DNA of 33,867 nt from an uncultured Opitutales bacterium (GTDB taxonomy: Bacteria; Verrucomicrobiota; Verrucomicrobiia; Opitutales; Intestinicryptomonadaceae). This document shows positions 9,062 through 16,119 of the stretch, piece by piece (position 1 is the first letter of the stretch; each line of letters opens with the position of its first letter). The translations under genes and the position numbers were made by a program. Location of the stretch: contig CALXLN010000046.1 of NCBI GenBank assembly GCA_944389215.1, positions 1 to 33,867 on the forward strand, in the 5' to 3' direction. The notes under the pieces are model-generated. The model worked only from the letters and a program-made list of their open reading frames with translations, searched no databases and was not told the origin of the DNA.

Positions 9062-9571
9062 ATGGGAGATATTATAATAAATACCAGCGCAGCAGCTCTA
9101 GTGGGAATCGTTATGTTTATCGGGGCGGTGGGGTCTTTTGCGCCAGTAATCCCCGGACCGGCTTTGGCTTTTTTGGCAGTTCTTGTTTACAAACTCTGCC
9201 TTCCTGATGAATTGTCTTGGGGATGCGTGATTTTTGCGCTGGTAATGACGGTAATCGCGCAGGTATTGGATTTTGCGATGTCTTTTTGGGGCGCGAAAAA
9301 ATTCGGGGCGACATGGCGCGGTTGTGTTGGGGCATTTGTCGGGGTGTTCGTCGGAATGTTTATACCGCCCCAGCTCTTGTGGATTTTTATAGCGCCGCTA
9401 GTATTCGCTTTTGCTTTTGAGCTAATTGGCGGCGTTGGATTAGAGGCGGCGGGAAAGGCGGGAATCGGCGCGTTTGTGGGGTCGCTTTTGGCTTCTATCG
9501 TTAAATTTATGCTGGTTGTGGCTATGGCCGCATATTTCTTTATCGAGATTGCCGTAAGGGCATCGCAATAA
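9062..9571 (+). CDS. DUF456 family integral membrane protein
   Basis: This small membrane protein of 169 aa is almost entirely hydrophobic. Four or five membrane segments are visible (about residues 8-30, 35-48, 56-75, 84-118 and 128-165), with Gly-rich loops. The N-terminal GAVGSFAPVIPGPALAFLAV and the central Gly-x-x-x-Gly pattern CVGAFVGVFVGMFIPP match the DUF456 family, whose biochemical role is not known. No catalytic residues stand out. It is divergent from the 175-aa unknown protein (68 bp apart) and is followed by the tRNA-Gly promoter. The ATG at 9062 is the natural start because the first membrane helix begins immediately after it. Confidence 0.85.
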   Translation: MGDIIINTSAAALVGIVMFIGAVGSFAPVIPGPALAFLAVLVYKLCLPDELSWGCVIFALVMTVIAQVLDFAMSFWGAKKFGATWRGCVGAFVGVFVGMFIPPQLLWIFIAPLVFAFAFELIGGVGLEAAGKAGIGAFVGSLLASIVKFMLVVAMAAYFFIEIAVRASQ

Positions 9572-9607
9572 TCTCCGAAAAAAATTTTTAAAAAGAGAAT
9601 AAAGAGC

Positions 9608-9636
9608 TTGACGCGGCCGAAAAAATAATAAGTATT
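9608..9636 (+). promoter_or_regulatory. Probable promoter of tRNA-Gly
   Basis: TTGACG (9608-9613), a 17-bp spacer, then AGTATT (9631-9636) lie 22 bp before the tRNA, the expected distance for a stable-RNA promoter. The -10 hexamer is a weak match. Confidence 0.5.
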
Positions 9637-9658
9637 GCCAACTCAAAATTTCTTCAAT

Positions 9659-9732
9659 GCGAGCATAGTTTAGTGGTAAAACCGCTGTCTTCCACACAGC
9701 TGATGTCAGTTCGATTCTGTCTGCTCGCACCA
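9659..9732 (+). tRNA. tRNA-Gly (anticodon TCC)
   Basis: The 74-nt cloverleaf has acceptor arms GCGAGCA/TGCTCGC, a D-arm with GTTT/AAAC and an AGTGGTA loop, an anticodon stem GCTGT/ACAGC with loop CTTCCAC (anticodon TCC), and a T-loop TTCGATT. Discriminator A and CCA are encoded (9729-9732). The T-stem GTCAG/CTGTC contains one T-T mismatch at its second pair. It decodes GGA/GGG glycine codons. Confidence 0.95.
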
Positions 9733-9741
9733 CTTTTTAAA

Positions 9742-9763
9742 AGCGCGCGGGCGCTCTTTTTTT
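9742..9763 (+). terminator. Intrinsic terminator after tRNA-Gly
   Basis: A short G+C stem AGCGC/GCGCT (loop GCGG) is followed by C and T7. The stem is only 5 bp, but position and U-tract fit termination of the tRNA transcript. Confidence 0.55.
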
Positions 9764-9806
9764 AAGCTCCGCGCCTGAAACAATAAAGTTAGATTTAAGG
9801 AAAAAA

Positions 9807-10685
9807 ATGAGCACTCCGCTTTTAATGTTGGGTTTGCCTAAAGGCAGCCTAGAGGAATCAACTATAGCTCTGTTCGCCAAGGCGGGTTGGAAAATAGCAA
9901 AGAGCTCGCGCTCCTACAAACCTTCTATTGACGATCCTGAGCTGGACGGCAGATTTGTGCGCGCGCAGGAAATCAGCAGATATGTAGAGCAGGGCTTTTT
10001 TGACTGCGGCCTGACTGGTTACGATTGGATTCTTGAAAATGACAGCGACGTAGTGGAAGTTTGCGATCTCATTTACAGCAAAGCCACTGCGTTAAAGTCG
10101 CGCTGGGTGCTTTGCGTCAAGGAGGATTCGGACATAAAATCGGTTCAGGACTTGGAAGGCAAGCGCGTGGCGACCGAGCTGATGAACGTTACAAAGAAAT
10201 TTCTCGCCGATAAGGGCGTCAACGCGGAAGTTGAATTCTCGTGGGGCGCGACGGAAGTAAAAGTTCCCGACCTTGTGGACGCCATAGCAGATATCACCGA
10301 AACGGGTTCGTCTTTGCGCGCGAACAACCTGCGCATAATAGACACGATGCTTTATACCAACACAAAGCTCATTGCAAATAAAGCCGCGTGGGAGAATCCT
10401 GAAAAGCGCCGAAAAATAGAGTCGATTGCCTTGCTTTTGCAAGCCGCTCTCGACGCAGGCAGCAAGGTAGGGCTGAAGCTCAATTTGCCAAAGGCAAACT
10501 TGGCAAAAATTATAGGCGAGCTTCCCGCTCTGCGCAAACCCACGGTGTCGCAGCTTTCAGATCCGGCGTGGGTTGCGGTTGAAACTATTGTCGACGAAAA
10601 GGTCGTCCGCGATTTGATTCCGGTTCTAAAGGCAAACGAAGCCGAAGGAATTGTGGAATATCCGCTAAACAAGGTCATAGCTTAA
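9807..10685 (+). CDS. hisG: ATP phosphoribosyltransferase, long form
   Basis: This enzyme catalyses the first committed step of histidine biosynthesis, joining ATP and PRPP to give phosphoribosyl-ATP. The 292-aa length and the C-terminal ACT-like regulatory domain (about residues 215-292, from [20 protein letters not shown] to the end) identify the long, histidine-feedback-inhibited form that does not need HisZ. The catalytic part shows [19 protein letters not shown] (9-27), [31 protein letters not shown] and the PRPP-loop region [16 protein letters not shown]. The start is set by an AAGGA ribosome-binding site at 9797-9801, five bases before ATG 9807. No other his gene is adjacent, so the gene stands alone, and a strong terminator follows. 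Confidence 0.96.
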   Translation: MSTPLLMLGLPKGSLEESTIALFAKAGWKIAKSSRSYKPSIDDPELDGRFVRAQEISRYVEQGFFDCGLTGYDWILENDSDVVEVCDLIYSKATALKSRWVLCVKEDSDIKSVQDLEGKRVATELMNVTKKFLADKGVNAEVEFSWGATEVKVPDLVDAIADITETGSSLRANNLRIIDTMLYTNTKLIANKAAWENPEKRRKIESIALLLQAALDAGSKVGLKLNLPKANLAKIIGELPALRKPTVSQLSDPAWVAVETIVDEKVVRDLIPVLKANEAEGIVEYPLNKVIA

Positions 10686-10726
10686 CGGGAAACCGCGGAT
10701 TTTTATTCAAAAAGAGTTTGCAGGAG

Positions 10727-10755
10727 GCGGATTGAAAACAATCCGCTTTTTTTTT
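10727..10755 (+). terminator. Intrinsic terminator after hisG
   Basis: A perfect 8-bp stem GCGGATTG/CAATCCGC with an AAAA loop is followed immediately by T9. Confidence 0.92.
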
Positions 10756-10833
10756 GAGCATATTTCACTGTTGGCCGCGGTGGAAACTTGGGGAATTTAT
10801 TTGCGGATGCGTTTTGCGGAGTGAGAGCCCTTT

Positions 10834-10910
10834 ATTTTTAATGCAATGCGCAAGAGAACGGCTTGAAGGCGTCTATTGCTGCGGAGAGGAATTTTAATGC
10901 AATGCGCAAG
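10834..10910 (+). repeat. Pair of 20-bp direct repeats
   Basis: ATTTTTAATGCAATGCGCAAG (one T may be dropped) occurs at 10834-10854, and the same sequence with one T fewer at 10891-10910. The copies are spaced about 57 bp apart. A related, imperfect copy (TTTTTAATACAATGCGCAG) lies at 16049-16067 in another intergenic region, which suggests a dispersed element or a common binding site. Confidence 0.7.
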
Positions 10911-11031
10911 GCGCATGTGGAACGAACCGGCAGCGTAAGACTGCTGCGTTGAAAAACGTTTTTTTATAGGTGCGATTGGTAGCGGGGGGGGGTTAATATT
11001 TTCCCCACACGGCGCAGACAGCGTCGGGGAT

Positions 11032-11121
11032 GGTAATTTTTACATAACGTGGGGATTTCTCAGGAAGTTTTTTTACATAACAGATGGATTACACCGAAGT
11101 TGGTAGTTTCTTTTACATAAT
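11032..11121 (-). repeat. Three imperfect direct repeats, TTATGTAAAA core; possible decayed IS end
   Basis: On the minus strand the core TTATGTAAAA, followed by an A-rich stretch and an ACTACC/ACTTCC/TACCAT-like end, occurs three times. The cores end at about 11120, 11080 and 11047, with periods of 40 and 33 bp. Multiple internally repeated end sequences of this sort are known from IS21-family termini. No transposase gene is nearby, so this would be a solo remnant. A protein-binding array is the alternative. Confidence 0.5.
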
Positions 11122-11294
11122 GGAGTAGGAATTGTATCGGGGGGAGAGGAATACGATTTTTTATGGCTTAGCTTCCCGGCGCCGCAGGGCTTTTCCCTTA
11201 ATTTGCGAGCCGGCGCGCTTAGTTGGCGGAGGTTTTTCTCCATAATACGGAAGCGTGCCGCTGTGTAACGATTGCTTTTTAACGTCCAAAACGT

Positions 11295-11333
11295 AAAAAA
11301 GAGGAAACCGGATTTTTGGTTTCCTCTTTTTTT
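11295..11333 (-). terminator. Strong intrinsic terminator of the PEP-CTERM gene (bidirectional in form)
   Basis: A perfect 15-bp inverted repeat (11295-11309 and 11318-11332, 8-nt loop) with A6/T7 flanks. The core GAGGAAACC/GGTTTCCTC followed by a U-tract works in either direction. It lies 17 bp downstream of the PEP-CTERM stop. Confidence 0.92.
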
Positions 11334-11349
11334 GCCCGAATTGTATTAA

Positions 11350-12870
11350 TTATTTGCGCTTGCGGTAAACCGCCAAGCCCAGCGCTAGCATTGCCGCAAA
11401 TATCGCGGCTGCGGCGGGTTCCGGGACGGCGACGGCGTTGAGCCAATATCCTCCGTCGTCTGCAGCTTCCAAATAGAATGAGCCGTCTTCGTATCCGTCG
11501 GCGTAAATGTTCTGCAGCTCGTTTTCGTCGCGGACTGTGCTTAGAACTTTTATTTTGTTATTTTCAAAGTTAACGATAACAAGTTTGTTGTTGCCAAGAA
11601 GCAAGCCCTGATTTGTGTCGCATGTGGTGGATATGCTGTCGAATATCAGAGTATTGCAGCCTTCGCCCAAAGTGAGAGTTACGTCGGAATAGTTGCTTCC
11701 ATTGTCGGTTCTAAAACAAATGCCCCTAAAGTGGTTGTCGGCATTTACGACAATTTCCGAACTGCCGTTTTCGGAGAGCCAAATTGTGGCGTATTGGGTA
11801 TCGGTGTCTTTCAATGCGTTGGATGTGTTTAGAATCAATTTGCCTCCGTTGCACATGCGCAGGTATCTGGAGCAGATAATGGAGCCTTCGGCGGAATTTA
11901 TCTCCAGCGTGCCGTACAACCTTATGAGAGTGTAGCCTTTTTCGAGTTTTATGGAACCCGTTTCGCCTACTTTCATGTAGCCGTTTGCGGATATTTGAAT
12001 GTTGTCGACCGTGGATATTGTGGGAATCGCGTTTACTTGGCCGTCAATGTACATTTCGCCATTTGTTCCGACTTTTATTGTGTTGTTTGCGGTAAGAGTT
12101 GCGCCCTCGTTAACGTTTAATACTCCGTATTCGACGGTCGCTTTGCCGACATCAAATGTGTTGTTGATATTAACAGTCGCATAGGCGCTTGAAAAGTCTT
12201 TCCATGTGTCGCCGTTTTTTGCGGTTACGGTTCCGTTGAAATTTACGATTCCGCGCTCAGGGGCTTTTGAGTATCCGAATACGCGCAGATTTTCCGTGGA
12301 GGTTAGGGTTGTAGGAGCTTCAAAATTTAATGTTTTTATCGATGTTCCATCTTTTGAGTTGCTGTACAAATCTATGACTGCAGTGGAAGTTCCAAGTGCT
12401 TTAGTGTCGGTAATGGAAATTACACCGTTTGCAAAGGTAAGCGTTTGGTCTGCAGTTGCGCTTGAGCCTCGCATTTCAATGGTGCCTTTCCCGCTCCATG
12501 TGCTGTTGTAGCCCATGGTTGCGATGTCGATTAAAAGACTGTGCTTTAACGGGTCGTAATCTTCGCCGTCTCCGCGCATTTCGACTATGCCGGTCGTCAG
12601 TCCGCTATTGGTGTAAACTCCCCTTGTGGTGTAATTGCCGTCTACAACAAGGCTTTTGGTATTCAAAGACACGGAATGTTCGTTTGTGAGCGGAAGCTCG
12701 GTTGCGTCTTGAACGGTGTATGGACTCCAGCTAACTAGCGTCTTCCAATAAGAGAGGTTTGACCAATATCCGTCGGTAGCCGGAGTTGCGGTAATATACT
12801 CCACAGCCTGTGCTTGAGTTGCAAAAAATGCCGCCGCCGCAAAAGAAATTGCTAAAAATTTTAAATTCAT
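11350..12870 (-). CDS. Exported PEP-CTERM-anchored surface protein, autotransporter-like beta-strand content
   Basis: The open frame extends to 12954, but I choose ATG 12870 because the protein then begins with a clean signal peptide, MNLKFLAISFAAAAFFATQA, cut near QAQA. This gives 506 aa. The C-terminus is a textbook PEP-CTERM sorting signal: VPEP (482-485), a hydrophobic segment AAAAIFAAMLALGLAVY and RKRK. Such tails are recognised by an exosortase, which removes them and attaches the protein to the cell surface; no exosortase is in this window. The body is Thr/Asn/Gly-rich with repeated beta-strand-like units (for example GSIKLEKGYTLIRLYGTLEI and GTIEMRGSSATADQTLTF), as in autotransporter-associated beta-helix proteins. 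The ligand or role is unknown. It is transcribed alone, between its own promoter-like region and a strong terminator. Confidence 0.88.
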   Translation of the reverse strand: MNLKFLAISFAAAAFFATQAQAVEYITATPATDGYWSNLSYWKTLVSWSPYTVQDATELPLTNEHSVSLNTKSLVVDGNYTTRGVYTNSGLTTGIVEMRGDGEDYDPLKHSLLIDIATMGYNSTWSGKGTIEMRGSSATADQTLTFANGVISITDTKALGTSTAVIDLYSNSKDGTSIKTLNFEAPTTLTSTENLRVFGYSKAPERGIVNFNGTVTAKNGDTWKDFSSAYATVNINNTFDVGKATVEYGVLNVNEGATLTANNTIKVGTNGEMYIDGQVNAIPTISTVDNIQISANGYMKVGETGSIKLEKGYTLIRLYGTLEINSAEGSIICSRYLRMCNGGKLILNTSNALKDTDTQYATIWLSENGSSEIVVNADNHFRGICFRTDNGSNYSDVTLTLGEGCNTLIFDSISTTCDTNQGLLLGNNKLVIVNFENNKIKVLSTVRDENELQNIYADGYEDGSFYLEAADDGGYWLNAVAVPEPAAAAIFAAMLALGLAVYRKRK

Positions 12871-12913
12871 AACTATTTTATGGTGAAAAACTAATTGTCT
12901 ACTAATAAACATG

Positions 12914-12942
12914 TTAAAATAGTATATTGGAAAAAATGTCAA
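12914..12942 (-). promoter_or_regulatory. Candidate promoter of the PEP-CTERM gene
   Basis: On the minus strand a perfect TTGACA (12942-12937) lies 17 bp before TTTTAA (12919-12914), about 45 bp ahead of the chosen start. The -35 is ideal and the -10 poor. Its position inside the longer reading frame supports the downstream start at 12870. Confidence 0.45.
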
Positions 12943-13258
12943 GTTTTGTCGCAACTTTCTTTATATTATTTTACTGCCGCAAATTTCAGCGGAAATATGT
13001 GGATTTTTTAGGCGTTTATATATAGCCAATAGGGGAGGAAGGTAAATGGATTTTATTGCGGATTTGCATTGTTGTAGGGAATTTTTATGACTTGCCGGTT
13101 TAAAAACAAAAAAAGCTTGCATACTTTTGCGCCGTGTATTTTATGCAACACTTTAAAAATTGCCGCACGGTGCGGTTATTTTTAATTGCAAACTATAACC
13201 TCAAACACAATAGAAAGAATCCCAGGTTCGCGCCAGCCGCGAATACGGAGCCATAAAT
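12943..13258 (+). other. Intergenic region and leader of rpsB
   Basis: The 316 bp between the divergent PEP-CTERM and rpsB genes contain no credible gene. A small hairpin CCGCA-CGG-TGCGG (13163-13175) followed by TTATTTTT lies about 75 bp before the rpsB start and could act as an attenuator or leader structure. Ribosomal protein S2 leaders are often autoregulated, but I do not recognise the known leader motif here. No clear promoter hexamers were identified. Confidence 0.4.
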
Positions 13259-14047
13259 ATGAACATTACTGTAAAAGACCTCTTGGATGCCGGAGTGCAT
13301 TTCGGGCACCAAACGCGCCGTTGGAATCCAAAATCAAAACCCTATGTTTTCGACCATCGTTCCGGCGTGTCGATAATCGACCTTGAAAAAACTTACGCCC
13401 AGCTTGAAAAAAGCGCGGCCGCGTTGGAAGAAATAGTTGCCGGCGGCAAAGACGTGATTTTTGTAGGCACCAAGCGCCAGGCCCAAGAGATTTTGCGCGA
13501 AGCCGCCAATATGTGCGGAATGCCTTATTGCGTCAACCGTTGGTTGGGCGGCACGTTGACTAATTTTGAAACCATTCTTACCAGCCTCAAGAAGGATAAG
13601 AAGTTTTTGGGGATGGAATCCTCTGGAGCGTTGGATAAGCTTTACGCAAAAGAAGCCGCAGCTATCCGCCGCGAAATGGACAGAATGAACCGCAATTTTG
13701 AAGGTATCAAGGATATCTCAAAACTTCCTGGAGCGGCATTTATAGTCGATATTAAGAACGAGGAAATCGCAGTGGCAGAATGCCGCCGTTTGGGTATTCC
13801 GGTTGTCGCGATAGTAGATACCAATTCAGACCCGACTCTGGTTGATTATCCGATACCAGCCAACGACGACGCTGTAAAGAGCATACGCCTAATCACCGAG
13901 ATAATCGTCGAAGCGATACAGAACGGCCTCAGTCGCCGCGTTGCACAGGTAAAAGCTCCGCAGGTTATTGCAAAACGCGACGAAGAAGCCGAAGTAAGCT
14001 TTAAGAATATCGACGCCGAAAAAATCGAAGAACCCGAAGAAAAATAA
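13259..14047 (+). CDS. rpsB: Small ribosomal subunit protein uS2
   Basis: A component of the 30S subunit, located at the head-body junction and needed for S1 binding. The 262-aa protein starts MNITVKDLLDAGVHFGHQT and has the S2 signatures RRWNPKSKPYVF, NRWLGGTLTNF (residues 94-104), DRMNRNFEGIKDI and IPVVAIVDTNSDPTLVDYPIPANDDA. It ends in an acidic tail rich in Glu (EEAEVSFKNIDAEKIEEPEE). A longer frame beginning at 13186 is only upstream leader. It is followed after 10 bp by tsf, the conserved bacterial rpsB-tsf pair, which shares the terminator at 14669. Confidence 0.98.
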   Translation: MNITVKDLLDAGVHFGHQTRRWNPKSKPYVFDHRSGVSIIDLEKTYAQLEKSAAALEEIVAGGKDVIFVGTKRQAQEILREAANMCGMPYCVNRWLGGTLTNFETILTSLKKDKKFLGMESSGALDKLYAKEAAAIRREMDRMNRNFEGIKDISKLPGAAFIVDIKNEEIAVAECRRLGIPVVAIVDTNSDPTLVDYPIPANDDAVKSIRLITEIIVEAIQNGLSRRVAQVKAPQVIAKRDEEAEVSFKNIDAEKIEEPEEK

Positions 14048-14057
14048 TTATTGTTCT

Positions 14058-14645
14058 ATGGAAATTTCTGCAAAAATGGTAAGCGACCTTCGCGCTACAA
14101 CCGGCGCCGGTCTCATGGATTGTAAAAAAGCCCTCGTCGAGGCGCAGGGCAACGAGGAAGCCGCAATAGAAATCCTCCGCAAGAAGGGCGTTGCGACCGC
14201 AGCTAAAAAAGCGGGGCGCACCGCCGCACAGGGGCTTGTTGCAGCTTATATCCACTCCAATAACAAGGTGGGAGTGCTTATAGAAGTTGCGTGCGAGTCC
14301 GACTTTGTGGCAAAGAACGAGGATTTTAAGGCCTTTGTGAAAGACCTTTGCATGCATATTGCCGCTGCCGCTCCCCTTTGCATAACCCGCGAGGAAATTC
14401 CCGCAGACGTAATTGCCAAGGAGAAGGAAATTGCAATGGCGCAGCTTGCCGACGACAAGAAGCCCGAAGCAATCAAGGAAAAGATTGTCGCGGGCAAGCT
14501 CGACAAGATTATTTCAGGAATGGCGCTTCTCGAACAGCCGTTTGTTAAAGACGACAAGATGACCGTCGGCGATTTGCTTACGCACAAGATCGCGACCATC
14601 GGCGAGAAAATCGAGATTAAGCGCTTTACGCGCTATCAAATCTAG
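14058..14645 (+). CDS. tsf: Elongation factor Ts
   Basis: The guanine-nucleotide exchange factor that recycles EF-Tu-GDP during translation. The N-terminal UBA-like domain reads MVSDLRATTGAGLMDCKKAL, with MDCKKAL the usual signature. The core carries CESDFVAKNEDFKAF, equivalent to the TDFVA motif whose Asp and Phe insert into EF-Tu. At 195 aa it is the short form, with a single core domain and no C-terminal dimerisation module, like that of Thermus, rather than the roughly 280-aa enterobacterial type. It is translated in an operon with rpsB 10 bp upstream. Confidence 0.97.
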   Translation: MEISAKMVSDLRATTGAGLMDCKKALVEAQGNEEAAIEILRKKGVATAAKKAGRTAAQGLVAAYIHSNNKVGVLIEVACESDFVAKNEDFKAFVKDLCMHIAAAAPLCITREEIPADVIAKEKEIAMAQLADDKKPEAIKEKIVAGKLDKIISGMALLEQPFVKDDKMTVGDLLTHKIATIGEKIEIKRFTRYQI

Positions 14646-14668
14646 TTGGCGTGTCCTTGAATTTTAAG

Positions 14669-14697
14669 GCGGCGATTCTTTTGAATCGCCGCTTTTT
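14669..14697 (+). terminator. Intrinsic terminator of rpsB-tsf
   Basis: A perfect 10-bp stem GCGGCGATTC/GAATCGCCGC with a TTTT loop is followed by T5, 23 bp after the tsf stop. Confidence 0.93.
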
Positions 14698-14965
14698 GCG
14701 TCTGCTGAAATTGGGCGGAAGGCAGTTTTGGGGCATTTGGCTTGGCTTTTTGAATCGCCATTTTTTTGCGGCCGGAATATTTAAAACCACGGGGCTTTTG
14801 CCGGAAATTTTGCAGGGTACGTGCGCAAAGCGTCCGCCGCGTCCATTGGGCAATTTGCGCATTGCCGCGATAGCGCGCGGGCGCATTGGTTTAATTTGTT
14901 TTTTTGGCAAAAAAATGCTCGTAAAATTTTTGATTTTCAATGGTATTGAATCGGAAATTTGTAAA

Positions 14966-15667
14966 ATGCAATCGCCTGAAGACACAGAAAAACCGCTTAT
15001 AAGCGTCCGCGGATTAAAACACCGCTACGCCGAAGGCGACGGCGTAAAGGAAGTGCTCCATGGAATAGACGTAGATTTCTATCAGGGGGAAATAGTGATA
15101 ATAATGGGCCCTTCAGGCTCTGGCAAATCGACGCTTCTTAAATTGATAGGCGCCCAGCTCACTCTGCAGGAGGGCGAGATTATAATAGGCGATGAAAATC
15201 TCAAAGGGGCGTCTCCCGAAAAACTGAAGCAAATACGGCGCAGAATGGGGTTCATATTTCAGACGCACCATTTGCTGAATTCGATAAAGGTTGTTCAAAA
15301 CGTGCAGCTGCCGCTGGCTTTCGACGAAACCGCAAACGCGGAGATTTCGCGAAAGCGCGCGCTTGAGGCTTTGTCGACTGTAGGGATAGCGGAGCAGGCT
15401 GGGAAATACCCTGCGCATTTATCCGGCGGACAGCGCCAGAGAGTCGCAATCGCGCGCGCTCTCATTCGCAATCCCCGCATAGTTTTGGCTGACGAGCCTA
15501 CGGCGTCGTTGGACCAAAAAAGCGGGCGCGAGATTGTTGAGATTATTCGCAAAATGGCCAAGGAACTCGGCGTAACAGTTGTCCTGGTAACCCACGACAA
15601 CAGAATTCTCGACATAGCAGACCGCATCATTTCATTGGTTGACGGAAATCTGGAAGTTTCAGCCTGA
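14966..15667 (+). CDS. ABC transporter ATP-binding protein, LolD/MacB/DevA type, without permease
   Basis: This 233-aa ATPase belongs to the group that powers lipoprotein release (LolD), MacB-type efflux and DevA-type glycolipid export. Motifs are Walker A GPSGSGKST (48-56), Q-loop FIFQTHHLLNSIKVVQNV (97-113), signature LSGGQRQRVAIARAL (152-166), Walker B RIVLADEPTASLD and H-loop VVLVTHD. The frame is open back to 14651, but the terminator of tsf lies inside that extension and the extension's composition is not protein-like, so ATG 14966 (MQSPEDTEKPLISVRGL) is the start. The expected FtsX-like permease and periplasmic partner are not adjacent. The downstream neighbour is convergent and unrelated, so partners must be encoded elsewhere. 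The sequence of the Q-loop region is most like DevA, but this does not fix the substrate. Confidence 0.9.
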   Translation: MQSPEDTEKPLISVRGLKHRYAEGDGVKEVLHGIDVDFYQGEIVIIMGPSGSGKSTLLKLIGAQLTLQEGEIIIGDENLKGASPEKLKQIRRRMGFIFQTHHLLNSIKVVQNVQLPLAFDETANAEISRKRALEALSTVGIAEQAGKYPAHLSGGQRQRVAIARALIRNPRIVLADEPTASLDQKSGREIVEIIRKMAKELGVTVVLVTHDNRILDIADRIISLVDGNLEVSA

Positions 15668-15706
15668 TTTCTTTAGTATGGATATATTTTTCTTTTCTCT
15701 TTTTAG

Positions 15707-15755
15707 GCGGATTTTTTTCCGACTTTTTTCGGGCGGTTTTGTATCCGCTTTTTTT
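15707..15755 (+). terminator. Probable terminator after the ABC ATPase
   Basis: Outer arms GCGGAT (15707-15712) and ATCCGC (15743-15748) enclose a smaller hairpin CCGA/TCGG and are followed by T7. The loop is long, so confidence is moderate. Confidence 0.6.
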
Positions 15756-16072
15756 AAGGCATAAAAGGAAATTTTATTTCCGTTCATTCCCATTTTTGCG
15801 GGACAGCGAATGTATTGTGCAATTAAATAAATATTTTGCCGTTCCGGCGGGGCTTAAAGTTTTTTAGCCCGAAAAAACAGTTTTGTCCGAAGCGGTTTTG
15901 CGTGCAAACCTCGAGTGGTTTTCTGCTGCCTGGCCGTTGAAAAACAGAATGTCGCAAGGCGTGAAAGAGAGACCCAATTAAGCTTTAAAATTTAATTTAG
16001 CTGCGTCGGCGTATATTTTGCCGTTGTAATTTTTGCGGGATGCAAACGTTTTTAATACAATGCGCAGACAAT
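15756..16072. other. Intergenic region without recognisable gene
   Basis: About 320 bp between two convergent terminators. It contains only an imperfect hairpin GGGCTTAAA/TTTTAGCCC (15850-15870) and, near its right end, the diverged copy (16049-16067) of the repeat also present at 10834 and 10891. No reading frame with protein-like composition was seen. Confidence 0.5.
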
Positions 16073-16099
16073 AAAAAACCCGCCGTTGCCGGCGGGTTT
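16073..16099 (-). terminator. Intrinsic terminator of the Gfo/Idh/MocA gene
   Basis: On the minus strand an 8-bp stem (arms 16091-16098 and 16077-16084, core GGCGGG) leads into T6. It lies 20 bp beyond the stop at 16120. Confidence 0.88.
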
Positions 16100-16119
16100 G
16101 GGGAAAAGTTTAGCCTGCA

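Larger units (their letters stand above)
10756..11294. other. Non-coding region with two families of short repeats
   Basis: About 540 bp between the terminators of hisG and the PEP-CTERM gene contain no convincing reading frame on either strand. It holds a duplicated 20-bp sequence (10834-10910), three copies of a TTATGTAAAA-type repeat on the minus strand (11032-11121), a run of nine G at 10984-10992 and a G-rich patch near 11139-11148. It looks like decayed mobile or regulatory DNA. Confidence 0.6.

Noticed and set aside
10984-10992. Run of nine G as a phase-variation tract
   Set aside because: No gene start or reading frame depends on it, so switching of a product is not supported.
12871-12954. 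Upstream start for the PEP-CTERM protein
   Set aside because: It would place 28 residues before a normal signal peptide and would overlap the promoter-like TTGACA.
14651-14965. N-terminal extension of the ABC ATPase frame
   Set aside because: The extension overlaps the rpsB-tsf terminator and has no resemblance to ABC proteins; the domain begins right after ATG 14966.
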